Position numbers and translations under genes: made by a program. Shown in pieces: positions 46,997-58,240 of a DNA stretch of 64,000 nucleotides (positions are counted from its first letter, which is position 1; each line of letters opens with the position of its first letter). The stretch comes from Sclerotinia nivalis. Its lineage: Eukaryota > Ascomycota > Leotiomycetes > Helotiales > Sclerotiniaceae. The notes beneath the pieces are model-generated. The model was not told the DNA's origin and searched no databases. It saw nothing but the letters and a program-made list of their open reading frames with translations. The stretch is taken from contig JAPEIS010000008.1 of assembly GCA_029531795.1 (NCBI GenBank), forward strand, positions 1,984,001 through 2,048,000, read 5' to 3'.

Positions 46997-48976
46997 CTAC
47001 TCCTCGTTTAACGGGCTACCAGGATTACTTCCTTCCTTAGAGACAAGCTCGTTTGGACCAGTATCAACTATAATTGTATCATTCTTTCCATTCTCATCAT
47101 CTGAAGTCATTTCAGAGTCACTGAGATCCGTATTACAGTCCAGAAAATTTGAGATCTTTCCACCGTTTTTCCTGATCTCCTCCTTGATTTTCTCCTGGAT
47201 ATCAGGCCAATGATAGAGTATACTCTGGATTTCAGAGCTTGAGCGCTTTGGAAAGTATCCCTCGGTCTTCGTGAAGCCACCACCTCTAATCACGGGCATA
47301 TTGTCGATGGTGAGAGTGCGTGATGTCAATTGAGCCAAAGGTAAGCCAGGAAGCCTTTTGCAGTCGAGAAATTCCTCATTCTGAGCGTCTGCAATAAGCT
47401 GCCAATCTTCTTCGTCGAGATCAGTCTTTTTCGCCTTCACGGCATCCATGATATGCGCCTCTAAGTATGTTCTCTCCCATTCTGTCCATTTATCTGCTTT
47501 TGGTTTAGGTGGGGTAGAGGATGATCTCTTTCTTGCAACGGCAGGGAAATTACCAGGAAGTCTTCGACGTAGGATAGAGTTTGCCCATTCATTAAGCTGT
47601 GCGACGGTGACCTTTCCACTTAGTCCCCACTTCAAGTCACGCCGAGTTCCTGCGTACTTGTACTCCCATAATTGACCATTGTCGGCGACCAGCTTGACTG
47701 TGGCTGGAACTATCTTGCTAAACGGATTTAGCATCGCAGAGGCATTTTTGGTGAGGCTGAATTTTACTCCACGACTTGCACGTGCTGTGTTGAGTTGTTG
47801 ACTGAAGGGGACAGGAGTCTGTTAATGAAGCAGTTAGATATTATACAGCGACACTATTAATCAGTAGATACCCACAGCAGATGGTGGAAGAGGGGCTTTT
47901 AGTGAAGTACCAGGAAGGATTGTACGCTGCGGTGGGGGTTGCATTCTCCTAGCATTGGTATTCTTCGTCTTCGACCCTAGTGGGCGTCCTCTCTTTTTTC
48001 CCGGCTGCTTTCAATATTAGCTTAGTATCATACCAAGAGTAAGAACAATACATGCCGGAACTACAACACCAAATGTGCTTTGAGCAGTATTACTTGACCC
48101 AGTTGTTGTGCCCTGCGATGCTTGTGAATCTGCTGGTAATACCATGCCCCTTGCAGCAGATAAACCCAATTGCATCTGGGCACGTTGTCTTAGGTTCGGT
48201 AGCAGCTGAGTCGGGTAGTTTGAAGTGTCATCGGGATCTAGTGCTTCTGTAAATGGATTATAAGTAATAGGACCCGAATACCGAAAATTTCCAGCTGGAG
48301 CTTGGTCATAATTTGAACGAAAAGCATGCGCTGGGTAAAACAATCGCTCCGGTTCTGTATTTTGGAGATTTATAGGGCTGAATTGAGATTCTGGCCCGCC
48401 TCCAGATGTCATAACTCTGTCAGCTACCTGATAAGGAGATGATTGTTGTCTTGAGTGAAAACGTGCTGCTGACAAGCGAGACGAGCCGAATGTATTTACA
48501 TCAGTTGTATTAGACATTGGTCGCCCATTTGGAGTTGTCTGAGACGAGGACTGCCAATTATAAGAACCAGCTGGTTGATAATATGACTCTGACATCTGAC
48601 TTTGGTTAGATGACCAACCAGGTGCAGGATTAACAGACAGTTGCTGTTGATCACGGGGATTAAGGGGACCTAGAAAATGACTAAGCGATGCAGCGTAGCC
48701 GGGGCCGGAGCCTCTTTGTTCTCTGGTAAGCTGTGGTGGAATATGCGTTGTGCTTGACGTTTGATGATGACGACTTCCAATCAATCCGCCGCGCTGCTGA
48801 CTCCGTTCTCTGGTAGGAGGCATTGGAGCCGGTGCATCATCTGGCGACCCTGTGTCGCTTCTCTCGATGGATATTAAAGGCTCATCTGGGTTTGGACCAA
48901 AACGTGAAGTCATCGCATCCTTGTTCTCATTTCTGCCTTCCATCACGCCAAGAATTATATTATTTGTAGTCGCCAA
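46997..48976 (-). CDS. Putative nuclear DNA-binding protein with AT-hook-like motif and possible Myb/SANT-like segment
   Basis: Three exons (48065-48976, 47876-48007, 46997-47818) all join in phase 0, giving about 621 aa. Exon 1 encodes a disordered Gln/Ser/Pro-rich region. Exon 2 carries KKRGRPLGSKTK at about residues 308-319, close to the AT-hook consensus (RGRP core), which binds the minor groove of AT-rich DNA. Exon 3 holds a basic segment and a helical stretch at about 455-505 (W-T-E-W-E-R-T-Y-L ... DLDEEDWQLIADAQ) with tryptophan spacing suggestive of a Myb/SANT fold; this is a weak call. The C-terminus is acidic (DLSDSEMTSDDENG). The second exon's acceptor can be either of two AGs three bases apart. 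A nuclear role is inferred; no specific function can be named. Confidence 0.65.
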
Positions 48977-49727
48977 AGATGTTGGACAAATAGCAGAGAC
49001 TTTGGTGCATAGTCTTATAATTTAGAAAGATGGAAGAAGATAAGCCAGAGATATTTAATGCAAGAATGGTTGTCATCTACCGACGGAAATGATGTTGAGG
49101 AAATTGTTGATTGAGAATTTTTAGCTGAGAGATATCTATTTATGTTACAATGAGCTTGAAGAGAAGCTAGGCTACGGTTGAGGTTTCTAGCGCAATTCTG
49201 CCCTTCATGGCGCGTTTAATTGGATTTACCAGTCATACAAGGCTGCTTTGTAAGGCTAATGAGCCGTAGAATGCCATACAAGGCTTTGATACCGTGTAAA
49301 CGGGTAGAAGGCAAGGCTACCAGCGTTCTGCTACATATAGAACTCAATATCATTTGAAAGTCTTCCACTCCCCTTCTCTCTGGCGCCGGTGTATTTCTTT
49401 GGCTATGAGCTTACCTTCACCTCCTGCCCCTATTTCATCCTGCCGCAAGACTATTTGATCGGACTATAGAGCGTAAGGTTTCTGTCAAAGGCTTCTATGC
49501 TTTTGAGAATGTTATTAGCCAGTCTTTCAGTCCTTGAATATGTATATAATACAGAGTATGCATTATTGAGAAGTTAAAACTCCTCATAAATCGTAATATG
49601 TTAATTGACTGGCCTTATGGTCCTCCTCCTCTCTTCCCTTCTTTCCTCATCAGCCTCCGCCTCTGTACTACTCGTCCGCCTCCATTTTCCACTATCACAA
49701 AGCAGCTTTTCCAACCACGGAGCCCTA
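48977..49727. other. Region left of LINE, including part of a gene disrupted by it
   Basis: Mostly intergenic. Next to the LINE the minus strand reads a Lys/Arg/Glu-rich peptide (RFRAPWLEKLLCDSGKWRR, then an EE/RR-rich tail ending PVN and stop at about 49600). It appears to continue a frame from the other side of the LINE at 57736. Confidence 0.4.
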
Positions 49728-49740
49728 AATCTGTTCAACT
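49728..49740. repeat. Left target-site duplication of LINE
   Basis: AATCTGTTCAACT, identical to 57723-57735 on the other side of the LINE. Confidence 0.85.
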
Positions 49741-50043
49741 GATTGATTGATTGATTGATTAAATTAACGTCTACACTGAGTCTAAGACTATCTAAGACGG
49801 CTAGAAGCTTTATAGGTTTCTAACAAGTAACAAATGGAGAATTGCTAGCCATATTCGGTTGTAACTAATACAATTTGGGAAGATTGAAATAACCTCAATC
49901 TACTAATTTTTGAATAAAAAAAGTGAAAACTAATCTTGGAGAATAAAGCCTATTTTACAAATACTCTTGTATATAATAAGGAAAATAACAAATGAAATGT
50001 GATATAATTCAAAATTGGAACGATTTACCTTACATAGAGGGGT

Positions 50044-50070
50044 AAATTGACCAAATTGACCAAATTGACC
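50044..50070. repeat. 9-bp tandem repeat AAATTGACC, three copies
   Basis: Three perfect copies plus a degenerate fourth in the LINE's 3' UTR. Same unit, in another phase, as the six copies at 12662-12715. Confidence 0.8.
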
Positions 50071-52462
50071 CAATTAACCATTTTCTCTCAGTTCATTCTT
50101 TTCATTTTTGCCTTTTTGTTTTATATTCTTTTGTATCCTAATTAGATGTTATGATCTGATAGCTATTTTTGTTTCTTCGATAAATTCAAGGGTTTTAATG
50201 ATTCCTGTTTTGGTGTGAAGTAGATATTTCATAGTAAATCGGGAGGTAAAATTGTTTTTCTTGAATATTCTTCTTGTTGATTTGTATAATAGGCAATTAA
50301 GTAGGAGATGATTAGGAGATTTTTTCTTTCTATATTTACAATTATCATTTGCTGAAATTCCGAATCGTTGTAGGTAAGATTTGAAATATCCATGATCGAT
50401 TTTAAGCTGAAATAAAGCACTAATAGAGTTTCTTTTGGTGTTTTCTGGAATTCCGATTTTTGAGCTAGTTTTCTAGGGGTATATTTTCGAATAGGCCGAA
50501 TTAGATGAATAGAGAAGAGTATTTCATTCTTCGGATTTCGTTTTTTTGATATCCATTCCTAAGGAGGCAAAGTTGGTTTCGTTTAATGATGATCTTTGTT
50601 TTGTAGTTTTTTTTGCTAAAGTATCGGCCAATTCGTTTCCTTCAACGGAGGTATGTTCTGGAATCCAAATAAGGGAGATTTCCACTCCTTTTCTAAGGAG
50701 AGTTTCTGTAGTCTTGATTGCTCTAATTTGGTATATCTGGCCAGGAGTATTAGAGGGTATTTTCAATCGGTATAATCCGGCTTGATTATCTGAGTAGATT
50801 TTGAATTTCTCGCTTGGTTGAGTAATAGAGTTAGTATATTCGATTGCTTTAGTGATTTCAAGAAGTTCATTATTGTAGACAAACTGATTCATTTCAATAT
50901 TTATGGTTTCCTGGTGTGAAATCTGACCATTCGATAGAATAATTGCAATCCTGATACCAATTCCGATTCTGTCCAAAGTGGATGAAGCATTAGTATATAT
51001 TGTAATAGTGTTTTTGTATCTATATTTGAATGCAAGGTTATGGACAATTACGGTATTCTCTTTTGTTAACTTGTTGATATTGATTTTGTATAAAGTATTC
51101 CTTTTCCAAGAAGGGAAATGAAAGTGATTGATTTTTTCTAGGGTTAAAGGATCGAAATCTTCTTTGATTGAATTCATAATCTTTTCAAGTTGAGTAAGTT
51201 TCGATAGTTTCCTTTAAGGGGTTGTTATTGTATTTAAAGCTTCCTTTTCGGTAGCTAACTTATCTATAATTGTATTGACGGAATGGGAAGACGAGATTTT
51301 CAACAATCTGAAAGTATATTGTTTGATTCTAGTGTTTAATTTGATCTCCGAAGGGTATAAAACAGCTTCTATTTCCATTGGCTTTATTGGTGAGGTTTTG
51401 AAGACTTTTAGAATCTTATGTAGAGCAAGATTCTGGAGTAATTGAAGAGTCTTTTTGAACGAGGCTTGATCTTTCCATCAGATGATTGATCCGTAATCAG
51501 CTATGCTAGTGATATATGCTATATAGAGCTGTTTTAGTGCTTTAGGGCTTAGCCCTTTCTCAGTATTAGCTAATCTGGCCATTCGATAGAATGAAGCCTT
51601 AGTTTGAATTGCTCGAATAGCAATATGCTGTTTGAAATTGAGGCCGGGATCGAACCATATTCCTAACCATCTGACCAATGATGAAGGTTGTACAATCTCA
51701 GAATTTGGGAGCTTGATTGAAGCATCTTTAGCGTATTTGGATGTGGAGAAATGCATTAATTCCGTCTTTGCTAAATCGAATTGGATAGCGTTTTTCTCAT
51801 CGAGAGTATAAATTTGTTTGACTGTTCTTTCGAGGAAAAGAATATTCTTTTTCTAGCTTGAAGAATGAATGATTATGATTATATCATTAATATACGAAAG
51901 ATATTCAATCGAATTCGATTGAAAGAGATCTCGAATATAGATTAGAAAAAGGATTGGTGAGATTGGACTTTCTTGAGGGATTCCGGTGTTGATTGGTTTA
52001 AAAGCTTCGATCTGATTATCGAACGAAAGTTTGAGTAATCTTTCTTTCAAAAATGATGAGATCCATATAATAAGACTAATTGGAAGATTAAGGTTCTTGC
52101 AGATATTTAAAAATCGATTCTTGGATATATAATCGAAGGCCCTTTTGATATCTAGGAAAAGAGCTGAGGTTTTCTTTTTGTTTCTTGAATTCCTTTCGAT
52201 TTCGGTGGTAAACAGGATTGCTGTATTGATGGCTGATTTCTTTTGTCTTCCATCTATTTGGGAATAATGAAGTAGTTTTGTTGTTTCAGCAAGGTAATTA
52301 AACCTTTGAGCTAATATCCTTTTATTTATCTTGTTTAAATAATTCAAAAGAGTGATAATTCTATAACGTGGTTTATCAGTGGGTCGGCCATATCAGTGGG
52401 TCGGCCACTTTTACCTCGAATTATTAGTCTACATTTAATACATATTTTCTTCATTATCAACC

Positions 52463-54258
52463 ATGGAAATTCATTCTAAAGAAGTATGTATAATCTTAGT
52501 TATTCAGATTATTGAATCAAATAAAAAATTAACAATTCGAAAGGCAGTTCAATTCTATTGCATACCTCGATCTACATTGGGTAATAGAATTCGAAATAAA
52601 CCTAGTATGATTGAAATTCGATCAAAAAGTCATAATTTGATTGAATTAGAAGAGGAAGTACTTATTCAATATATACTTGATATGGATTATAAAGGATTTT
52701 TATCTAAATTAAGTGGTATTGAAGATATAGCGAATTATATATTCGAAACGTGGGGTGCAAAGAAAATTGAAAAGCTTTAGACTCATCGCTTTATACAACA
52801 ATGTACAGAATTAAAGATGCGTTTTAGTTGTGTTTATGACTTCCAAAGAGTTTTTTACAAGGATCCCAAACTTATTGGAGAATAGTTTCAATTGGTATTG
52901 AATATACGGGCGAAATATAATATCTTGGATTGCGATTTCTATAACTTCGATGAAACTAACTTTATGATAGATATAATATATCCCGGAATGGTTGTAACTA
53001 GTATTGAACAAAATAGCAGAAATAAGGCAATACAATTAGATAATAAAGAATGGGCTATAGCGATTATATATGATAATAGTGAGAGGGAAACTATATTTTC
53101 ATTTTTAATAGTTCAAGAGTAATATCATCTTTCTAATTGGTATATAGAAAACGGTTTTCCTGTAGATTGGACTATTAAACCTACTTCCAATAAATGGACG
53201 AATAATGAGACAGGATTGGAATAAATAAAGCATTTCGATAAACATACAATTTATCGAACGAAAGGCAAATATCGAATGCTAATACTAAATAGATACGAAA
53301 ATCACGAATCGATACCTTTTCAATCATATTGCAAGACAAATAATATTATATACATAAGATTACCACCGCATTCAAATCATTTAACTCAATTATTTAACAT
53401 TGACTATTGTCACGGGTTCGTAACCCGTTCCTAGCTAGTCTGCATGGCTGCCTAAGGCACCCATCCCCCATATAGTTGGCGCTCTTCCTAGCACCTTCTT
53501 CCTTCTTCGTAGAATATCATCATATCTTAAAGCACCCTACCACCACCGTGATAACTATTTTGGCATATTGAAACGAATATATAATTATCAAATTAATAGA
53601 TTTATTAAAGCTCATATCAACTATATCACTAAAATTGAATTCTTTATAATTTTTAAAACTACATATCAATAATTAATCACAATTTAGAATATAAAAACTG
53701 ATTTCCGAAAAACAGGTCTAATATCATTTGATCCTTAAACTATACTCTCAAAATTAGATATTCGGATTTGTATATTTACTCCTTCATTTATCGATCTAGA
53801 TTCTTGAATCTCTCAAACACCTCACAATCCAACTAAAACTTTTTCACAATCGATTTTAGTAAAATCTCGAATAATTCATCATTAATCAAACTTCCCTACA
53901 CCTATATTCAAAACTGTATTAGTTCTAACTAAAAATACAAAAAGATTAGTTTATGAGAATATTCTTTTAAATACAAAAAATCATATACTTTGGAAGACAA
54001 ATGTAACATTAAGCAAATATCGACACACTAAAAAGATTCAATTATGTAATAAAGGAATATTTACTAAACAAAAAACTGAAAATATATTATCTCAACAAAA
54101 GATTGATATTCAGATTCAACACAACGAGCATCAAAATGAAAGGAATTTTAATAAAAAAGCATCTTCTAATCAATACTATAATAAATATAAAAAGACTAAT
54201 CACAATTCAAAAACTTATCAAAATAATATAATTAATCCTAGATTATTAGATTCTTAAT
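52463..54258 (+). pseudogene. pogo-family transposase remnant
   Basis: The N-terminal frame (52463-52780, 105 aa) resembles the helix-turn-helix DNA-binding region of pogo/Fot1 transposases (KKLTIRKAVQFYCIPRSTLGNRI). The DDE catalytic region follows: NFDETNF at about 52937, LNRYENHES at about 53285 (family LDGHxSH, so an Asp now reads Asn), and PPHSNHLTQLFNIDY at about 53355. The LTR at 53408 splits it within FNIDY-YFGI. The C-terminal Lys/Asn-rich tail ends near 54258. Several stops make it inactive. Confidence 0.78.
53408..53553 (+). repeat. Solo LTR, 146 bp, copy 2
   Basis: Identical by eye to 20437-20582. Perfect target duplication ACTAT (53403-53407 and 53554-53558). Inserted in the transposase; the reading frame resumes after it. 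Confidence 0.93.
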
Positions 54259-55988
54259 AGTTTCAATCAATTGATTTAATTTTTGTTAAATAATATAGCT
54301 TTAAATCAATAATTCGAGGTAAAAGTGACCGACCCACTGATATGGCCGACCCACTGATAAACCACGTTATACTTTTAGAATAGAATAATCTGATTTCGAA
54401 GGTTTTTTGAATATAGCTCCAATAGCTTGTTTCCAACAAAAAAAATGATAATCGAGATTAATCAAATTGCTGAAAAGAATAAAGAAAGTTTTTGGGATTG
54501 CTTTGTAAACTCGAATAATGATCTCCTAAATAATTCCATCTAGACCAAGGATCTTTCCTTTGATTTTAGCTAAGTAGATATTGAGAAATTCATTTTCAAT
54601 GAAATCAGATTATTTTCATTTTTTCGATTGTTTATACCCTTCCTATTCAGATGTAGTTGTATATAGGGGGGAAAGGAAAAGAGTAGATCTGAAAATCGAA
54701 CATTTTCCTTTGAATGAACTTTCAAGCTGAGAGGGGCTAGATTGAATATTCGGGATCCTTTTGGTTCGAAGATCTTTTGTATATGATATTATTTTGAAGA
54801 TCGTTTGAGTATCCTTTTTTTCAAGGAATTTGTTCTAGTAATTCTTTTTTGTTGTTTTAATAGTTTGAAAGTAATGATTCTTTGTTGATTGGTAGATTTT
54901 CTTGAATATATCGTTTTCAGAGTATCGTTTAGTATTCTTATATATTGATGAAAGCTGTTTATAAAGGGCTTTCAATTCTGGAGATCATCAAGGCTTTGCT
55001 TTTTTGGTCGATTTGGATTTAGGTATACTAATGTTTGCTGAATTGGTGATAATTCGAATGAATTCCATTGTAGTTTTATTTAGTATTTGTGTATGTAGGT
55101 TTTTGTTAAGAAGAGAATCGAGAGAATCAGATTCTAGAGTGAAGAGATTGAGATATTTGTTCGAGTTGAGGATTGTTGATGTAATTATTTCAATTTCGAG
55201 GGTTAATGCAAATTTGTTTTAATCTGTTAGTTTTGTATTGAACTTTGTTAATGGAGTAATATTTATAGTATAAGATGAAATACCTTTTATTTCAAATAGG
55301 ATCTCTAAATGATTTAAACCAAAATCAGGAAGAATTTGTTAATCAATAATATTGAAGGATATTGTTTCAGTAGCTAATGTAAGATCTAAAATATTTGGAT
55401 TTGTTATATTAGTTCGATAGAAAGTACTAGTCTTTGGTTTATTGAGAAGGGTAAGGTTTTGGTTTTCGAACTATTCGGCTAATTGATTAGCATTCGAGTT
55501 TTTGTTTGAAAAAGGGTTCCATTAAGGATGGTGAGAGTTGAAGTTTTTTGTAAGAATAATATAATGAAAAAAAGGAGTATTGAAAAGGCATCTTTCGATG
55601 GTATAATCTTTCTCTTTAGCTTGATCAGCTTCGTTATATATATTGAATAATTGAATCGTATGATTTCCTTGAGTGATATCGATAATTTGAATATCTGTAT
55701 CTTTGGGAGAGTTAGGGGCTAGGGCTATTAGTGGTTTGAATTCTTTCGAGATGTAGATCATTGTATAGGGATGAAGGTTCGAAGGATAATTTGGAAGGAA
55801 TTGGGAAAAGCTAGAATAAACAATCGATCTAATTGAAGAGTAATCTTTTTCAGGGTTTGAAAGGACCCAAGGTTCTTGAATGATTATAAGATCGATATTG
55901 AATTTTAAGGCAAATTGAAGAGCATTTTCGGTAGCTTGAGGGTTTTTGTTTAGATTGATTTGAAGAATGCGAATATTGTTGTATAACA

Positions 55989-57469
55989 TTAATTGGATTT
56001 CCAAATAGTTGTTTGGTATATTTCGTATACTTTAGAGTTAGCTTTATGCTTTCCTTTGCAATTAGTGCATTTGATCATTAAATGCTGACAAGGTTTGCTT
56101 TTAGCTTGACAAATTAGACAAAAATGATCAGTTGTAGTATGATTATTGCTACAAAGTCCATAAGCTGGAGGTTTTTTGTAATATAATTCGTTATAGCCGA
56201 ATCCTTGATATTTATTGTATTGAGAGGAAGGGGTGAAAGAATAGAATCTTTCAATTCTGATGCTAATATCAGCGATATATAGTCTTTTTCGAATAGCTAA
56301 TTCTGCTTCCTTTTGTGTAGCAAATGTAATCACAATTGCTCCTTTTTGTTGAATAGTTCTTTTAGAAGCATTAGTGAGCCAATAAGGGGTGCCCATTATA
56401 ATGAGCCCTGAATTGAAGGTTTTAATTTCGTTTTTAATCAAATCCATTTCTTTTGGACCAGAGAATTCCTTGATTGGGATTTTGTGTATAATCACTTTGT
56501 GCTATGGTTTGTCGATTTGAAGTCTTTCTGATTCGAGGATACAATTCCAGATTTCTTTTTTTTCTATAAGGAATTATATATTGAAGGGGTTATTAATAGT
56601 TAGGATAATATTATTGTTTTTGATTGTAGTAATGGTCGAGATAATTGGTTTATTGATGTCAGTCTTTTTGAAAGCTTTATTGATCTTGTTTCTTGTATGT
56701 AATAGTATAAAAGAATTGGGTTGATGAAGAAATGGATTGATAAGGATTAATCATTTGTTAGGAATATTATTCTTTTGCTTTATAGGCTTTTGTTTTGTAG
56801 AGTTTTTTTGGAAATTATTTTCTATTCTTTTATTGATTTGGTAATAATAGTATAGCTTGCTTTGTTAATTGATGAAGCGTTTATTGAAGGAGTAATTGAT
56901 TGATTGGGAAGGTTGGAAAGATGATTGGCTTGATTTTCAATCCTTTTGGTAGCTTTTTCGAGATAGGAGATTTGTGATATGATAATATTCGAAGCTTTTG
57001 TCAATTTTCCTTTTTCGAAGTATTCACAGAATATTTCGATTAGATTTAGGATCTTCGATTGTTCTTCGATTTCCTTTTCCAAAGAGATAATTAGAATAAA
57101 AAGATCTCTAGCTTTTTGGATAACTTCTTTTGGTTTTATGGAGTTAGATCCTGATTGATTAAATTGCCCGATTCCGGAGTTGATTGATTGTCGATGATGT
57201 TTGTTATTGATTTTAAAAGGAATCGATTTATCAAGGGATCGGAATGGATTATCTGAATTGAGAATATCCAATTGGTTTTGCGAATTGAAAGATTGAGTTG
57301 GGGTAGGATTCAAGAGATTGGGTGATCTTTGTATTGTAAAGGGGTTTCTGGATGGGGGGATTGGATCAATGGTGGAGGGGCTGGATGTTGGAGAGTCTAG
57401 TATCACTATTACTCGTGGGGGAGTAGGTTCAGGAGATGATCCAAGGGATCCTTCTATCGGAGAATCCAT
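55989..57469 (-). pseudogene. LINE ORF1: Gag-like protein with zinc knuckles
   Basis: Starts MDSPIEGSLGSSPEP at 57469. A Ser/Pro-rich N-terminus is followed by a helical region (SLEKEIEEQSKILNLIEIF), an RRM-like segment after an internal stop near 56820, and a cysteine-rich end (about 56030-56165) with CSNNHTTTDHFC, CQAKSKPCQH and CTNCKGKHKANS, the knuckle arrangement of Tad-type ORF1. The last codons overlap ORF2: TAATG contains the ORF1 stop and the ORF2 start. One knuckle may have lost a Cys to RIP. Confidence 0.8.
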
Positions 57470-57722
57470 TATTGGATTTGATAAATTTATCAGAGCTTTA
57501 TATGTTCAAATAAAGAGAAAAGTTGAGGGAAGTTGGAAAGAGTTTTTATACGAATTTTCGTGTAAGTTTCGTGTTTTGAGCGACGACGATAGTATTATAA
57601 CAACTACTGAGCCGATTCATTTGGGAACAATTGGAATAAATTTTGGGAGTATTTCTTTATTAAATAAAGGGAAGAACTGGTTGTATTTCGAAGAAATTTT
57701 GTTCTTCGAAATTTGTTGTGTG

Positions 57723-57735
57723 AATCTGTTCAACT
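57723..57735. repeat. Right target-site duplication of LINE
   Basis: AATCTGTTCAACT, identical to 49728-49740. Confidence 0.85.
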
Positions 57736-57850
57736 CCAAGCTCTAGCGATCTCTAAATTTGCACCAAAATAGTCTACCAGCTGCTAGAGATATAAAAAGC
57801 CTAGAGGAACATCAAATTAAATTCAGCTAAGAAGAAGAGGAGAACTTTGG

Positions 57851-58240
57851 TTAGATAAGTCTAAGTAGAATCAAGGCCCATTGCACAAGTGAGGAGACTG
57901 TGAAAATATTAGCCTCATATCCCAACAGGCCATGCTGCGACTTTGGTACTCCTCGCGCTTTGAGCGTGTATATCGATCTAAATGCATTCCCATACTCCTG
58001 CTGTTTTCTTAAAATCCTCTTATCCACTCTTCTAGACCCTTTCAAAAAGCTGCTTGCTACAGCTTGACGCGCTACCAGCCTCTCCCCCGTCTTCAATCCT
58101 CTAGTGGAATATACTATCAGCAGCTTGATATACTTTCTGCAAAGTGCTATCAAAGGCTTTCCCCCCGTTGTGAATTGTGTGCTAACTTCACTCTCTCTAT
58201 CAGATACCTCCACGTCTAACTCCTTACACCTCGGTCCCAT
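57851..58240 (-). pseudogene. 5' part of an unknown gene interrupted by the LINE
   Basis: A 129-codon frame starting MGPRCKELDVEVSDRESE, basic (SFLKGSRRVDKRILRKQQ), with no recognised domain. Downstream in the same direction, an AG acceptor near 57750 would open a frame that runs through the LINE target site and, with the LINE removed, continues as RFRAPWLEKLLCDSGKWRR to a stop near 49600. The donor could not be fixed, so the joined structure is a hypothesis. If right, the LINE landed in the last exon and separated it from its end. Confidence 0.35.

Larger units (their letters stand above)
52366..54367 (+). mobile_element. pogo/Fot1-like DNA transposon with 60-bp TIRs
   Basis: 2002 bp, flanked by TA on both sides (52364-52365 and 54368-54369), the target duplication of Tc1/mariner-pogo elements. 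Terminal inverted repeats at 52366-52425 and 54308-54367 match over 60 bp with one C/T difference and start ACGTGGTTTATCAGTGGGTC. Each TIR contains a direct repeat of ATCAGTGGGTCGG(C/T)CA. The body encodes a plus-strand transposase, RIP-damaged and interrupted by a solo LTR. It sits in the reverse transcriptase of the LINE. Confidence 0.92.
50520..55989 (-). pseudogene. LINE ORF2: endonuclease, reverse transcriptase, RNase H
   Basis: Starts at ATG 55989 (MLYNNIRILQINLNKN). The endonuclease shows LIIIQEPWV and a later LTKNFNSHHP, where the family has (G/D)DFNSHHPxWNP, so a catalytic Asp has become Asn. The reverse transcriptase appears after the interrupting transposon: FLDIKRAFD, GIPQESPISP and the active site YINDI where YxDD is expected. 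An RNase H domain at about 50560-51010 has TNASST (for TDAS), YSDNQAGL and WIPEHTSVEGNELAD. Substitutions fit RIP. The frame is broken by stops near 51200, 51480, 51850 and 54500-55500. Confidence 0.82.
49741..57722 (-). mobile_element. Tad-like LINE (non-LTR) retrotransposon, minus strand, 7982 bp
   Basis: Bounded by a perfect 13-bp target duplication. On the minus strand it reads from 57722: ORF1 with CCHC zinc knuckles, ORF2 with apurinic-type endonuclease, reverse transcriptase and RNase H, a 3' UTR, and a terminal (AATC)n tail directly at the duplication (plus-strand GATT repeats 49741-49760). This is the fungal Tad-clade layout. ORFs carry RIP-type stops (CAA/CAG/TGG to TAA/TAG/TGA). 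A pogo-like transposon (52366-54367) interrupts the reverse transcriptase. Without that insertion the LINE would be about 6.0 kb. Confidence 0.88.
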
